From an uncultured Clostridia bacterium (GTDB lineage: Bacteria; Bacillota; Clostridia; TANB77; CAG-508), in NCBI GenBank assembly GCA_949443285.1, contig CASSLW010000012.1:1-51416 (forward strand): DNA of 51,416 nt, read 5' to 3'. Below the pieces are notes generated by a model that saw only the letters and a program-made list of their open reading frames with translations, did not search any database and had not been told where the DNA came from. A program made the position numbers and the translations under genes. Shown piece after piece: positions 37,906 to 47,586 of the stretch; positions within the stretch are counted from its first letter, which is position 1; each line of letters begins with the position of its first letter.

Positions 37906-39622
37906 ACTTATCAACTTTCATATTATCACCATAACGTTTAACTTTTTGAGTGGTAGTTTTTTCAAACTCTTTATCACGAACACCGAAGCTCTTAATATGC
38001 TTATAATTAGGTAGTTTTTTGTTAACATTGTTAACTGCGTCAGACATCATTTTCCAAATTTCTTCCTTAGTAGGAACACTACCTTTTAAATACTCTGTAA
38101 TAGCTTGAATATTTGGATAAATCTGAGCATTTATATAAGTTTCGTCATCATTTTCTTTATGAATACCTAATACTAAAGCTTCAGAAATTAAAGGGTTATC
38201 ATTTAAATAATATTCAACTTCTTCAGGATAAATGTTTTTACCATTTTTAGTAACAATAACACTCTTGCATCTACCAGTAATATATAAATATCCGTTTTCA
38301 TCAATTTTTCCTAAATCACCAGTATGGAACCAGCCATCCACAATAGTTTGCTTTGTTTTTTCTTCATCTTCGTAATATCCAAGCATAACATTTGGACCTT
38401 TAACAATAATTTCTCCAACACCTTCATCATTTGGTGAATCAATTTTATATTCCACATTTGGAATAGGAAGCCCAGCAGAATCATCTCTTTGGAAAAAGTC
38501 AGTATTTCCAGCAACTAGTGGAGCACATTCTGTTAAACCATATCCCTGTAAAGTGTTCAATTTTAAATCTCTAAAGTCTGATAAGATATTTGGATTGGCA
38601 GCAGCTGCACCAACAATAAATACACGAAGTCTTCCACCCAAAGTGTTTTTAACTTTATTTCTAACAATTTTCTTCATAAAGAAAGGTAGGTTAGAGTAAG
38701 GATTTTCTCCATTAGAATTTTTATATTTTTCTGGTAAAGTTTTATTCATATTTTTTACGATATTTTTGTGTAAATTCTCTAAAAGTAAAGGTACACACAA
38801 AATAACAGAAGGATGATATTCTTGCATATTTTTTGCAATATATCTTAGACCTTCACAATGTGCAACACTTGCACCACTGTAAATAGGAAGTAAAAATCCA
38901 ATTGTACATTCATAAGTATGGTGTAATGGCAAAATTGATAAAAATAGATCACTTCTTTTTACCTTTACAATTCCATATATTGATAATATATTTGAACAGA
39001 TATTTCTTTGAGACAAACATACACCTTTGGCGCTTCCAGTTGTACCAGAAGTAAATAATAAAATACGTAATTCATCAGGGTCAATAGTTATATCATCAAA
39101 TTTTGTATTTCCATTCTCATAAGACTTTTTTCCAGCTTCCAATATAGAAGCAAAGTTTTTTTCAAAAGTAATAAACTCTGTATCAGGATTTTCAACCTTT
39201 TGAATATTGTCTAAAATAGAAGACAAATTTTTATCATCTCCCAAGATACACACAGTTTGAGAAACATTCATAAAATTGATAACATCATCAGTATGTAGCT
39301 CTTTATCAATAGGGACAACAACGCCAACAATAGTAGCTGCCATATAAGAAACGCACCAATTGTAAGTATTTTTACCAATAACTGCAATACGTCTATTTAA
39401 AAAACCTTTGTCAATTAGACTAGTACCAAGGCTAACTACATCGTTTTTGAACTGTTCATATGTAACAGCTTCAATTTCTCCGTTTTTATTTTTCTTTTTA
39501 AAAGCTGTTCTATTACGATAAATATCGCCTGAGCGATAAAGCATATCCTTTAAATTTGTAACTTCTTCTGTTTTGTGATATTTTTCTTTTAATTGTTCTG
39601 CAATAGTAAGATTTTTGCTCAT
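37904..39622 (-). CDS. Long-chain acyl-CoA synthetase-like AMP-binding enzyme
   Basis: The 572-residue adenylate-forming enzyme has the AMP/P-loop motif LLFTSGTTGSAKGVCLSQRN, the GYGLTECAPLVAGN motif, the hinge region GWFHTGDLGKIDENGYLYIT and the C-terminal catalytic lysine region (TTTQKVKRY). The closest general class is fatty-acyl-CoA (or acyl-ACP) ligases; the substrate cannot be read from the sequence. It starts after AGGGGGA and lies 24 bases downstream of the hypothetical gene on the same strand, so the two may be co-transcribed. Confidence 0.9.
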   Translation of the reverse strand: MSKNLTIAEQLKEKYHKTEEVTNLKDMLYRSGDIYRNRTAFKKKNKNGEIEAVTYEQFKNDVVSLGTSLIDKGFLNRRIAVIGKNTYNWCVSYMAATIVGVVVPIDKELHTDDVINFMNVSQTVCILGDDKNLSSILDNIQKVENPDTEFITFEKNFASILEAGKKSYENGNTKFDDITIDPDELRILLFTSGTTGSAKGVCLSQRNICSNILSIYGIVKVKRSDLFLSILPLHHTYECTIGFLLPIYSGASVAHCEGLRYIAKNMQEYHPSVILCVPLLLENLHKNIVKNMNKTLPEKYKNSNGENPYSNLPFFMKKIVRNKVKNTLGGRLRVFIVGAAAANPNILSDFRDLKLNTLQGYGLTECAPLVAGNTDFFQRDDSAGLPIPNVEYKIDSPNDEGVGEIIVKGPNVMLGYYEDEEKTKQTIVDGWFHTGDLGKIDENGYLYITGRCKSVIVTKNGKNIYPEEVEYYLNDNPLISEALVLGIHKENDDETYINAQIYPNIQAITEYLKGSVPTKEEIWKMMSDAVNNVNKKLPNYKHIKSFGVRDKEFEKTTTQKVKRYGDNMKVDK

Positions 39623-39646
39623 TTTTTCCCCCTTATTTATATATCT

Positions 39647-40447
39647 TTATTTATATCTATAAAAAATAAAATTAGTATCTTGATTTAAAGTAACATTACC
39701 ATCATATATAGACTTCCCTTCTGTTTCTAATGGTAAACTAGCATATACAGTAGTTTTAAACTCTTGCTCCAAATTATTTGTAATATATATATCAAATGAA
39801 ATTTTACAAGATATATTATTTAACAAAACATTGCAACTCTTTAACAACGAACCATCATAAGTAATAGGTTTTGAAGTATCTGTTAAAGTATAATCAGACT
39901 TTATATTATTATTAACATAGCTAAGAACAATTGGATTTGCTAAATTATTATATAAAGTAGGACGATTTAAATCTGTCTCATCCTCTGACGTAATATCAAA
40001 TTCTAATTTATCGTTAATTAAATTATCATCTATTATATCACTCTTAGCAAAATTATTAATATTTTTATAATACAAATTCGGTTGCCCTAAAGTTGGCCTT
40101 TGCTCATATTTAATATTATCAATATACACCTTTTTAAACGTATTTTCTAAATTCTTTTCTCCACTACTAGGACTACTTATAAAAAAGGCCATATCTGTAA
40201 ACTGATACAAATTTTCAATCGTAAAATTTGAACTAGTAGCAGTTTTGTTTTTAGCATCACAACTACTAAAAAAAGTAATTCTATTAATTGAAAACACAGT
40301 CTTTTCATTCTTACTTGCAAACGAAAGCAAATTATTTTCAAGACCGCTTTTTAAAATAGCTCTGTTGAAAAATAAATATGTAATAGCAAGTATTATAAAA
40401 ATCAAAAACGATGTTAAAACAGTCAACACAAGTTTTTTCTTATCCAT
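39647..40447 (-). CDS. Membrane-anchored extracytoplasmic protein, hypothetical
   Basis: The 266-residue product has an uncleaved N-terminal membrane segment (about residues 6-28) and a large, Asn/Ser/Thr-rich, beta-type outer domain. I do not recognise the family. GGAGAG precedes the start. Its neighbour on the same strand is the acyl-CoA synthetase. Confidence 0.65.
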   Translation of the reverse strand: MDKKKLVLTVLTSFLIFIILAITYLFFNRAILKSGLENNLLSFASKNEKTVFSINRITFFSSCDAKNKTATSSNFTIENLYQFTDMAFFISSPSSGEKNLENTFKKVYIDNIKYEQRPTLGQPNLYYKNINNFAKSDIIDDNLINDKLEFDITSEDETDLNRPTLYNNLANPIVLSYVNNNIKSDYTLTDTSKPITYDGSLLKSCNVLLNNISCKISFDIYITNNLEQEFKTTVYASLPLETEGKSIYDGNVTLNQDTNFIFYRYK

Positions 40448-40459
40448 AATCTCTCCTTT

Positions 40460-40521
40460 TTGCCATTGGGGACGGACCTCTTTGGCAATTTATTGCCAAA
40501 AAGGTCCGTCCCCAATGGCAA
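40460..40521. repeat. GGGGACGG palindrome with TTGCCA stems, nearly perfect
   Basis: This 62-base copy is almost perfectly symmetrical: TTGCCATTGGGGACGGACC at the left, TTGGCAATTTATTGCCAA in the centre and the complement at the right. It is the clearest copy of the double unit. Confidence 0.8.
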
Positions 40522-40593
40522 TAATTGAACATTTATATAATAGTATAAATTTTAAATAAAATCAAGTGCTATAAAATTTTCCATAATTTTAAA

Positions 40594-40622
40594 TTGACAA
40601 AAAAACGCGAAAAAGGTAGAAT
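40594..40622 (+). promoter_or_regulatory. Promoter of the cell-wall hydrolase
   Basis: TTGACA at 40594-40599 and TAGAAT at 40617-40622, spacer 17. Confidence 0.75.
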
Positions 40623-40638
40623 TATATTAGGTGATAAA

Positions 40639-41844
40639 ATGAAAGCGAAAGATAAAAGAAGGAAATACATAAATTTGGCAATATTTTTGGCATCTATTAC
40701 TATTATATTAATAGGGATAGTGTTTTATGACCATTATTTAAAAACAAATGAAGTTCTTGCAAAAAGTGAAGAAATAGAAGAGGTTAAGATAAGTAATGCA
40801 AGTAAAATAAATATAGATGAAATTATTGCAAATAATATAAGTGATGAACAAGAGGAGTATTATACAGAAGAAATAGATTTAGAGTATATAACGAAATATC
40901 AAAACAATCCAGAGCTTCCAAAAGGAATGGTGCAAGTTATACAAGAAGGAAGAAATGGAAAACAAGTAATTACACGAAAGAAATCATATGAAAATGGCGA
41001 ATTGAAAGAAGAACAACAAGTAAGTTCGAAGATAACGAAGGCGTCAGTAAATAAAATAGTGGAAGTTGGGACTGGAAAATATAAAAGTTCTTATAAGGTA
41101 AAAGTTGGAGATATGGTATATGTAACATCTGATAGGCTAGGTGTTATGTTAGAGCCAAATGAAGATGCAGAAAAGTTGAGAACTTTAGATAGAGATACAG
41201 AGCTAAAAGTTTTGGGAATAAATAATAATTGGTATAGAATATCAGCAGTTGGTATAACAGGATATGTAAAATCAGAGAATACTACATATATAAATAAAAA
41301 TGAGCCAGAGCAAGATAATACAAGTAACAGTAGCAATGGTGGTAAAGTTACAGCTCCAAGTTTTGATATGGCGCTAAATAGGCCTAGCGGTTTAACTTTG
41401 GAACAGTTTAAGAAGATTTTAACAGATAGCCAAGATACAAATAAAGTGTTCGCGAATAATGCAGAATATTTTTATTACATAGAAAGACAATATAATATTA
41501 ATGGAGTTTTTGTTGCAGCAGTTGGGATACATGAAAGTGCGTGGGGGACATCAAAAATAGCTAATCAAAAACATAATTTGTTTGGATATGGAGCATATGA
41601 CAGTAATCCATACAATGGAGCATATCAATTTTCAGATTATTCAGAGAGTATAGATTTAATTGCGAGAGTGTTTGTAAAATACTATATAAATCCAAAAGGG
41701 ACAAGCATTTATGGTGGTGAAAAAGCGGTAGCTACATATTATAATGGACCAACATTAACAGGAATAAACAAAAAATATGCAACAGATAAAAACTGGTCAA
41801 ACGCAGTATATAAGCATATAAAATATTTATACAATAAATTGTAA
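40639..41844 (+). CDS. Cell-wall hydrolase with G5, SH3 and glucosaminidase domains
   Basis: The 401-residue protein has an N-terminal membrane helix (about 10-30), a G5-like domain (about 75-150, LPKGMVQVIQEGRNGKQVIT), an SH3-like domain (about 160-225, ending GITGYVKSENTTYI) and a C-terminal endo-beta-N-acetylglucosaminidase domain with the catalytic-Glu motif AAVGIHESAWGTSKIA and HNLFGYGAYD. It probably cleaves peptidoglycan during growth or division. The start at 40639 follows AGGTGAT; the longer in-frame start at 40594 lies in the promoter. Confidence 0.9.
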   Translation: MKAKDKRRKYINLAIFLASITIILIGIVFYDHYLKTNEVLAKSEEIEEVKISNASKINIDEIIANNISDEQEEYYTEEIDLEYITKYQNNPELPKGMVQVIQEGRNGKQVITRKKSYENGELKEEQQVSSKITKASVNKIVEVGTGKYKSSYKVKVGDMVYVTSDRLGVMLEPNEDAEKLRTLDRDTELKVLGINNNWYRISAVGITGYVKSENTTYINKNEPEQDNTSNSSNGGKVTAPSFDMALNRPSGLTLEQFKKILTDSQDTNKVFANNAEYFYYIERQYNINGVFVAAVGIHESAWGTSKIANQKHNLFGYGAYDSNPYNGAYQFSDYSESIDLIARVFVKYYINPKGTSIYGGEKAVATYYNGPTLTGINKKYATDKNWSNAVYKHIKYLYNKL

Positions 41845-41875
41845 AAAATTCTTGCTATTTTTTACAATTTATTGT
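41831..41875 (+). terminator. Perfect 18-base stem terminator
   Basis: ACAATAAATTGTAAAAAA and its exact complement enclose a nine-base loop and overlap the hydrolase stop codon. Confidence 0.8.
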
Positions 41876-41944
41876 ATTATATAAAAGTATAAAGTTTATA
41901 AGGCCTAATTTGCCAAAAAGACTTTGGAAGAAAGGGGCAAGAAA

Positions 41945-42352
41945 ATGAAAAAGATAGTATTAATTGTTACAATTTTAGCACTAATAATGGGAATATTCTT
42001 AAATGTTAGCACATCATATGCAGCGGAGAAAGCAATTGATGAAAAAACAGAAAGTAAAATAGTAGAAATAAAAGAAAATGCAGCAAATTCATTAGAAGAT
42101 TATAAAGAAAAATATGGCTCAGACGCCTACGGAGTTGTTGCATACATTTTAAATCTAGTTAGAATATACAGTATACCATTATGCTTCTTAGGAATAGCAA
42201 TGGGAGCCATACATCAATATGTAATAGGTGTAAGAAAATTAGACACACTAGAAAAAGGAATGGCTTTAATAGTAAGCTTTGTAACGATATTAATTATATG
42301 CCAAATCTTACCACTAGCATTTGCAGTGTTTGTAAAATTTGGAAGGGGGTAA
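41945..42352 (+). CDS. Small exported two-helix protein, VirB2/TrbC-like layout
   Basis: The 135-residue product has a signal peptide (MKKIVLIVTILALIMGIFLN, cleavage near VSTSYAA), a charged stretch and two membrane helices (about residues 65-90 and 105-125) joined by a short basic loop. This is the layout of VirB2/TrbC-type pilin precursors and related small DUFs; sequence identity to them is not evident. It abuts the CpaE-like gene by three bases. GAAAGGGGC precedes the start. Confidence 0.7.
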   Translation: MKKIVLIVTILALIMGIFLNVSTSYAAEKAIDEKTESKIVEIKENAANSLEDYKEKYGSDAYGVVAYILNLVRIYSIPLCFLGIAMGAIHQYVIGVRKLDTLEKGMALIVSFVTILIICQILPLAFAVFVKFGRG

Positions 42353-42355
42353 CAA

Positions 42356-44617
42356 ATGAAAGTTCTATTTGCTGTAAGTAATGAAGAAATATCAGAATTA
42401 ATCGTAAAAAAATATCAAAAAGAATATAAACAAATCATTTCATACAAAAATGTATATTACTTTAATGCAATATTGAAAGAAATACAAAAAGACAAAAATT
42501 ATGATAGAATAGTAATAAGTGAAGATTTGGAAGCGTTCACACACACACAATACGATCAAATTGACAAATTTATATTTGAGAAATTAGACAGCATAAGTGA
42601 TGAAGCTTCAAATATGCGTGGAAACGACATTCCAATAATACTAATATGCTCTGATAGAAGAACAAAATCAGAAGAAATGCTAGTAAAAATATTTGGAATA
42701 GGAATATATAACGCAATAATAGGGACAGACAGAAGTGTTGATGAAGTATGCAAATTGATAAATAGACCACGTCTAAAAAAAGAAGCAAAAGCATACTACA
42801 AGATAGATGCTGAAAATGTAAGCTATCAAAGTGAGAGCGAAAATGACGTTAGTGAAATGGAAATACAAAATATCTTAGCACATTATAAAAGGCTGGGAAA
42901 AAACGAAGATAGATTTGTAGACAGTTTTGATAATATAGCAGCACAATATAATGACACACAATTAAGAATTATAAGCAAATTTTTGCCATTAAACGTAAGA
43001 GCTGTATTAGAAGAAAGGTCACCAAAATATCAACAAGTAATGTCATTTAATAATAAAGTTTCAGATAAATTAAGAAAGACAAAAGAAGAAGAAAAACAAG
43101 GTACTAGTGAAAAACTTTTAATGTCAACAAATAAGCCAAGAATAAAGCCAACATCAGTAGTAATACCAACAGATATAGATATGAACAGTGAAAAGAAATT
43201 GGCTAGAAAGAAACCAGCGCCAATACCAGAGCCAGTGCAAGAAGTAGAAGAAATAGAATTTGAAGATTTAGAGCCAATAACACCAGAAATAGAAGAGCAA
43301 CCAGTAGAGCCAGCAAGGAAAAAAAGAGGAAGACCTAGAAAAAATCCAGAGCCACAAGAAGAAATATCAGAAGCAAAACCAAAAAGAGGAAGAGGAAGAC
43401 CTAGAAAAAATCCACTACCAGAACCTGAACTAGAAGAAATAGAACAACCAGTGGAAAATATATTACCAATGCCAGAAGAGGACGAAGATGATAACGACTT
43501 TGTATTGCCTGGATTTGAAGAAATAGAAGAACCTTCAAACGAAGGAAAAGTTTCAAGTTTTTACGATGAAGAAGAAAATGAACCAATTAATGAGACAATA
43601 TTACCAGGATTTGAAGAAGAACAACAAAATTCAAATTATTATCCAGAACCTATAGAACATCAAGTAGTAGAGCCAATACAACCAAGAGTAGAACCAGTAA
43701 GACAAGATTATAGTATACAAAAAGAAAACATAGAAACACTAGATTTGTCTTATCTATTATCATCAGACAAAAAAATAGTAACATTTGTTGGGACAAGCAA
43801 AAATGGAACATCATTTATAGTAAACAACTTAGCAGAACTATTATCTTCAACAGGAGTAAATGTAGCAATACTAGATACAACAAGAAATAAAAACTCATAT
43901 TACATATATACTAATAATGAAGAAGAACTAAGAGAAATTGCAACACATAGTATATATGACTTAACAAAAGGCGTAGCAAATGGAATACAATTAAACAAAA
44001 ACTTAACAGTGTATACATCAGTGCCAGGTGAAGATGAAGGTATCGAAAATGCGGACAAAATATTGGAAACACTACTACAAAATCATACATTGATTTTAAT
44101 AGATACAGACTTTGAAACACCAGTTAGATATTTTAAACAATCTCAAGAAACATATTTAGTACAAACATTAGACATACTAACAATACAACCACTAACAGAA
44201 TTTTTAAGAAATTTGAAAGCCAAAGATGCGCTAGACGAAAAGAAACTAAGAATTATCTTAAATAAAACAGTGAAAATAAAAACGCCTGAAAAAGCAATAA
44301 TTGCTGGAATGGCAAATTACAATGACCCAGCAATGTCATTCATGACAAAACTATTTGATAACACACTAATAAAACATATATCAATTCATTTTGAAGAAGA
44401 AATATATGCAAAATATTTACAAAATATAATAGAATGTAATATGTCATTAAAAGGATATTCTAAAGTATTTATGCAAATACTTAGAGAACTATCAAATATG
44501 GTATATCCGCTAACAAACACATATACACCACCAACAGCAGGCGGAAAAAATAAAGGTAGAAATACTTTTACACCCAACATGAATAATACATTAAATCAAA
44601 TGAAAAATAATTATTAA
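42356..44617 (+). CDS. CpaE/MinD-like protein with receiver-like N-terminus and two AT-hooks
   Basis: The 753-residue protein has an N-terminal receiver-like domain (1-140), a helical part (to about 260), a Glu/Pro-rich linker holding two AT-hook motifs (KKRGRPRKNP near residue 321 and GRGRPRKNP near 342), and a C-terminal MinD/CpaE-like domain (from about 470: KKIVTFVGTSKNGTS). The Walker A reads GTSKNGTS instead of KGGxGKT, so both lysines that contact phosphate are missing or misplaced, and it is probably not an ATPase. CpaE-like proteins position pilus or secretion machines. Start after GGGGG. Confidence 0.75.
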   Translation: MKVLFAVSNEEISELIVKKYQKEYKQIISYKNVYYFNAILKEIQKDKNYDRIVISEDLEAFTHTQYDQIDKFIFEKLDSISDEASNMRGNDIPIILICSDRRTKSEEMLVKIFGIGIYNAIIGTDRSVDEVCKLINRPRLKKEAKAYYKIDAENVSYQSESENDVSEMEIQNILAHYKRLGKNEDRFVDSFDNIAAQYNDTQLRIISKFLPLNVRAVLEERSPKYQQVMSFNNKVSDKLRKTKEEEKQGTSEKLLMSTNKPRIKPTSVVIPTDIDMNSEKKLARKKPAPIPEPVQEVEEIEFEDLEPITPEIEEQPVEPARKKRGRPRKNPEPQEEISEAKPKRGRGRPRKNPLPEPELEEIEQPVENILPMPEEDEDDNDFVLPGFEEIEEPSNEGKVSSFYDEEENEPINETILPGFEEEQQNSNYYPEPIEHQVVEPIQPRVEPVRQDYSIQKENIETLDLSYLLSSDKKIVTFVGTSKNGTSFIVNNLAELLSSTGVNVAILDTTRNKNSYYIYTNNEEELREIATHSIYDLTKGVANGIQLNKNLTVYTSVPGEDEGIENADKILETLLQNHTLILIDTDFETPVRYFKQSQETYLVQTLDILTIQPLTEFLRNLKAKDALDEKKLRIILNKTVKIKTPEKAIIAGMANYNDPAMSFMTKLFDNTLIKHISIHFEEEIYAKYLQNIIECNMSLKGYSKVFMQILRELSNMVYPLTNTYTPPTAGGKNKGRNTFTPNMNNTLNQMKNNY

Positions 44618-44640
44618 AATGTACTGAAAGGGGAAAATAA

Positions 44641-45768
44641 GTGATAATAGCAGTAGTTATAATATTAGTGATAGTTATATTTGGACTAATAGTGTACAAT
44701 ATAACGATACACAAAAAGATACAAAAATTTAACAATTTAAATCAAAAAATCAGAAACTTAAATGTTGTACAAGATTTCATAAATGCAATTGGCGAAACAT
44801 CAACAGTAGAAAATAAAATAAAGAAAATAAACGACATTTTAATAGAAAGATATGAAATCAAATACTCAACAATAGTTGTATATGATGGAGCAGAATATCA
44901 AGTAAAAACATCTAATGTAGACCCAAAACATTGGGATTCTTTAAGAAATTTACACAAAGTAGAAATGTTTAAAGACAGTATAGAAGCAGCTGTTCCAAAA
45001 TCAGTAACAGTAAACAATGAAAATGAAAGATTGCCATATCAACAAATGGAATTTGGAAGAGCCAAATCAGCTATATTTTTCCCGTTATATATAGAAAATG
45101 TATATATTGGATATTGGATAATAGAAAGTGGAACACCACATGACTTTGACAATATAGATATAACAGTCTTAGAAATTATAAAAGAAAATATTGTAGCAGT
45201 ATTAAAAACAGTAGTACATCAAAAAACACTAGAATCAATAGTAAGAGAAGACCAATTTACAGGTTTAAATTCAGAAGCATATCTATATGGTGAAGGTAAA
45301 AAAATAATAGAACAATATACAATATCAACAATGTGTATGTTCAAAGTAACAAACATACAACAAATAAACAAGCAATATTCTAGAGACCTAGGAAACAAAG
45401 TAATTACAGAAATAAGCAAATATATAAAAGACAATTTATCAGAAGAATATGTATTTGTTAGATATATGGGGCCAAAATTTGTAATTGCATTCTCAGGTGT
45501 AGACGCAACAGGTGTAGCAGATTTCTTAAATGAAATAAAAGAAAAAATAGAAACAACACCAATAAAACTAGAAGAAGAGCCACAAGTATATGAAGAGCCT
45601 AAGAAAAAAACAACAAAGAAAAAACAAGTAGAGCAAGTTGCAATGCCAAGACTAAACTTTGTAATATCTTCATATTATAAAGGAACAGGAATTGAAAAAG
45701 TATTGAAAAAACTAGAAGAGTACTTAGATAGCGCTGACATAAATGAAAGCGATATAACAAATATATAA
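44641..45768 (+). CDS. Membrane GAF protein with degenerate GGDEF domain
   Basis: The 375-residue protein (GTG start after AAAGGGG) has one N-terminal membrane helix (residues 2-20), a GAF-like domain (about 35-190) and a GGDEF-fold domain (about 200-365). Its signature RYGGDEF is replaced by RYMGPKF, so it cannot make cyclic di-GMP and may act as a receptor or scaffold. A lysine-rich insert (KKKTTKKKQ) lies near residue 322. It is in the same cluster as the CpaE-like gene. Confidence 0.8.
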   Translation: MIIAVVIILVIVIFGLIVYNITIHKKIQKFNNLNQKIRNLNVVQDFINAIGETSTVENKIKKINDILIERYEIKYSTIVVYDGAEYQVKTSNVDPKHWDSLRNLHKVEMFKDSIEAAVPKSVTVNNENERLPYQQMEFGRAKSAIFFPLYIENVYIGYWIIESGTPHDFDNIDITVLEIIKENIVAVLKTVVHQKTLESIVREDQFTGLNSEAYLYGEGKKIIEQYTISTMCMFKVTNIQQINKQYSRDLGNKVITEISKYIKDNLSEEYVFVRYMGPKFVIAFSGVDATGVADFLNEIKEKIETTPIKLEEEPQVYEEPKKKTTKKKQVEQVAMPRLNFVISSYYKGTGIEKVLKKLEEYLDSADINESDITNI

Positions 45769-45788
45769 ATCAAAGGAGGATTATAACT

Positions 45789-46043
45789 ATGGAATTTGAC
45801 AAAACAATGCACTTTCAAGTAGAAAGAGAAGAAAATACAAAATGTAGAGAGATACTAAAAGAGGTATACGAAGCATTAGTAGAAAAAGGATATAATCCAA
45901 TAAATCAAATTGTTGGCTATATATTATCAGGAGACCCAACATACATCACAAGCCATAATGATGCAAGAAATAAAATAAGAGCAATAGAAAGAGACGAACT
46001 ACTTGAAAAAATGGTAAAAGATTATATAGGATTAGAAAATTAA
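45789..46043 (+). CDS. ireB: IreB family regulatory phosphoprotein
   Basis: The 84-residue protein matches IreB (UPF0297/DUF965): [20 protein letters not shown] and [19 protein letters not shown]. In Firmicutes it is phosphorylated by the PASTA kinase IreK and affects cell-wall stress responses. AAAGGAGG precedes the start. Its place before ruvX is conserved. Confidence 0.94.
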   Translation: MEFDKTMHFQVEREENTKCREILKEVYEALVEKGYNPINQIVGYILSGDPTYITSHNDARNKIRAIERDELLEKMVKDYIGLEN

Positions 46044-46046
46044 ATT

Positions 46047-46478
46047 ATGAGAATACTAGGAATAGACTATGGAGAAGCAAGAGTTGGAATAGCTGTAACA
46101 GATTTATTAGGAATAACAGCGCAAGGATTAGAAACAATACAAAGAAACGGCTCAGACAAAGTAATATTAAGAAGGCTAGACGAAATATTTGAAAAATATG
46201 AAGTAGACACAATAGTAGTAGGAATGCCACTTAATATGAATGGAACAATGTCAGAAAGAGCCAAAATAACAGAACAATTCGTGCACAAATTGAAATGTAA
46301 ATATAACAAAATGAAGATAGAAACAATAGATGAAAGGCTAACAACAGTTGAAGCTCATAAAACAATGAATTTTTTAGAAGTCAACAAGAATAAAAAGAAA
46401 AATATAGTAGATACTATATCTGCGGTATATATTTTAGAAACTTATTTAAACAAAATAAAAAACATCAATGCACAATAA
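46047..46478 (+). CDS. ruvX: Holliday junction resolvase-like RuvX (YqgF)
   Basis: RuvX is an RNase H-fold nuclease implicated in 16S rRNA maturation and recombination. The 143-residue product begins MRILGIDYGEARVGIAVTD with the catalytic Asp, and contains VVGMPLNMNGTMSERA, ETIDERLTTVEA and the final Asp in VDTISAVYIL. It follows ireB by three bases with no strong binding site of its own, so translation is probably coupled. Confidence 0.95.
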   Translation: MRILGIDYGEARVGIAVTDLLGITAQGLETIQRNGSDKVILRRLDEIFEKYEVDTIVVGMPLNMNGTMSERAKITEQFVHKLKCKYNKMKIETIDERLTTVEAHKTMNFLEVNKNKKKNIVDTISAVYILETYLNKIKNINAQ

Positions 46479-46558
46479 AATTCTAAAAATATATTGCAAA
46501 AAAAATAAAATTACGATATTATATTTAAAAAATATATAAATTTGAAAGGAGAAAGAAG

Positions 46559-46864
46559 ATGGAAGAAAACTACGATGGTGAAGAACTAGACAACATAGTA
46601 CAATTATATGATGAGGAAGGAAATGAAGTAAATTTCGAATTTTTAGACTTAGTAGAACTAGATGATGAACAATATGTAGTATTACTACCAATTACAGAAG
46701 AAGGCGAAGAAGAAGAAGGAGAAGTAGTAATATTAAAATTAGAAGACAGTGAAGAAGATGAAGAAAAAGAATCATATGTAAGCATTGAAGACGAAGAAAT
46801 ATTAAACAAAGTATTTGAAATATTCAAAGAAAAATTTAAAGATGACTTTGACTTTGTAGACTAA
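46559..46864 (+). CDS. DUF1292 (YrzB-like) acidic protein
   Basis: The 101-residue protein is very acidic and begins with the DUF1292 pattern (IVQLYDEEGNEVNFEFLDLV, then YVVLLP). It follows ireB and ruvX as in many Firmicutes. The function is unknown. GAAAGGAG precedes the start. Confidence 0.9.
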   Translation: MEENYDGEELDNIVQLYDEEGNEVNFEFLDLVELDDEQYVVLLPITEEGEEEEGEVVILKLEDSEEDEEKESYVSIEDEEILNKVFEIFKEKFKDDFDFVD

Positions 46865-46878
46865 TAAAATAGTAAAGG

Positions 46879-46921
46879 TAAAGGTGAAGGAAAGAATAAA
46901 ATTCTTTTACTTCACCTTTTA
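46879..46921 (+). terminator. Terminator after DUF1292 gene
   Basis: TAAAGGTGAAGGAAAG and CTTTTACTTCACCTTTT form an imperfect stem with a T run. Confidence 0.75.
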
Positions 46922-46941
46922 TAAATAAAGGAGGAAAACAA

Positions 46942-47427
46942 ATGAAAAACTTTTCAACATGGATGTTAGTAATGTTTATGATAATGTTCTGGGTATTTAG
47001 AATAATAGTAGCACTTGCAGGAGAATTAAACTGGGATTTAGGTGGAATAGCACCACTAAATCAAACATTTGAAATAGTTCTACTATTTGTTGCTTTATTG
47101 AGCTTGGTATTAGTAATAAAAAGAAAGATAGCAGGAGGATTAATCTATCTATTAGGATATGGTATGTATTTTGGTATAGATGTCATAGATAATATACAAG
47201 TAATAATATCTGCAGTAGAGGGAAACGTGGATGTAAATGCATATGCAAACTTATTTATATCACTAGTTGGAATAATTTTAGCAGTAGCAGTTATGTTGGA
47301 TTTGCTTATGGATAAAAGTAGAAAGAATAATCCAAAAGATAAAAAGACTGATTGGTTCTATACTAATGAACAATATGATAGACAGCTTGATGAAAGGGCT
47401 GATAAGAATAATTATAGGACTTTATAG
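46942..47427 (+). CDS. Four-helix membrane protein, hypothetical
   Basis: The 161-residue protein has four membrane helices (about residues 5-27, 38-60, 65-85 and 100-122) and a charged cytoplasmic tail (DKSRKNNPKDKKTDWFYTNE). No family is recognised. AAAGGAGG lies before the start. A terminator hairpin (AGAAGC/GCTTCT) follows at about 47440-47470. Confidence 0.75.
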   Translation: MKNFSTWMLVMFMIMFWVFRIIVALAGELNWDLGGIAPLNQTFEIVLLFVALLSLVLVIKRKIAGGLIYLLGYGMYFGIDVIDNIQVIISAVEGNVDVNAYANLFISLVGIILAVAVMLDLLMDKSRKNNPKDKKTDWFYTNEQYDRQLDERADKNNYRTL

Positions 47428-47586
47428 TTGTGTTAAAAGAAGCTGATTTTTTGAATTTGGCTTCTTTTTTGTGTTAATATGGCTATAATTATTGAAATAT
47501 GTTGCTTTTTGTATTATAATATTTAAGTGATTAATTGAATTTTAGGATGAGATATAATATGGTTGAAAGTAAAGGAAGTGAAATAA

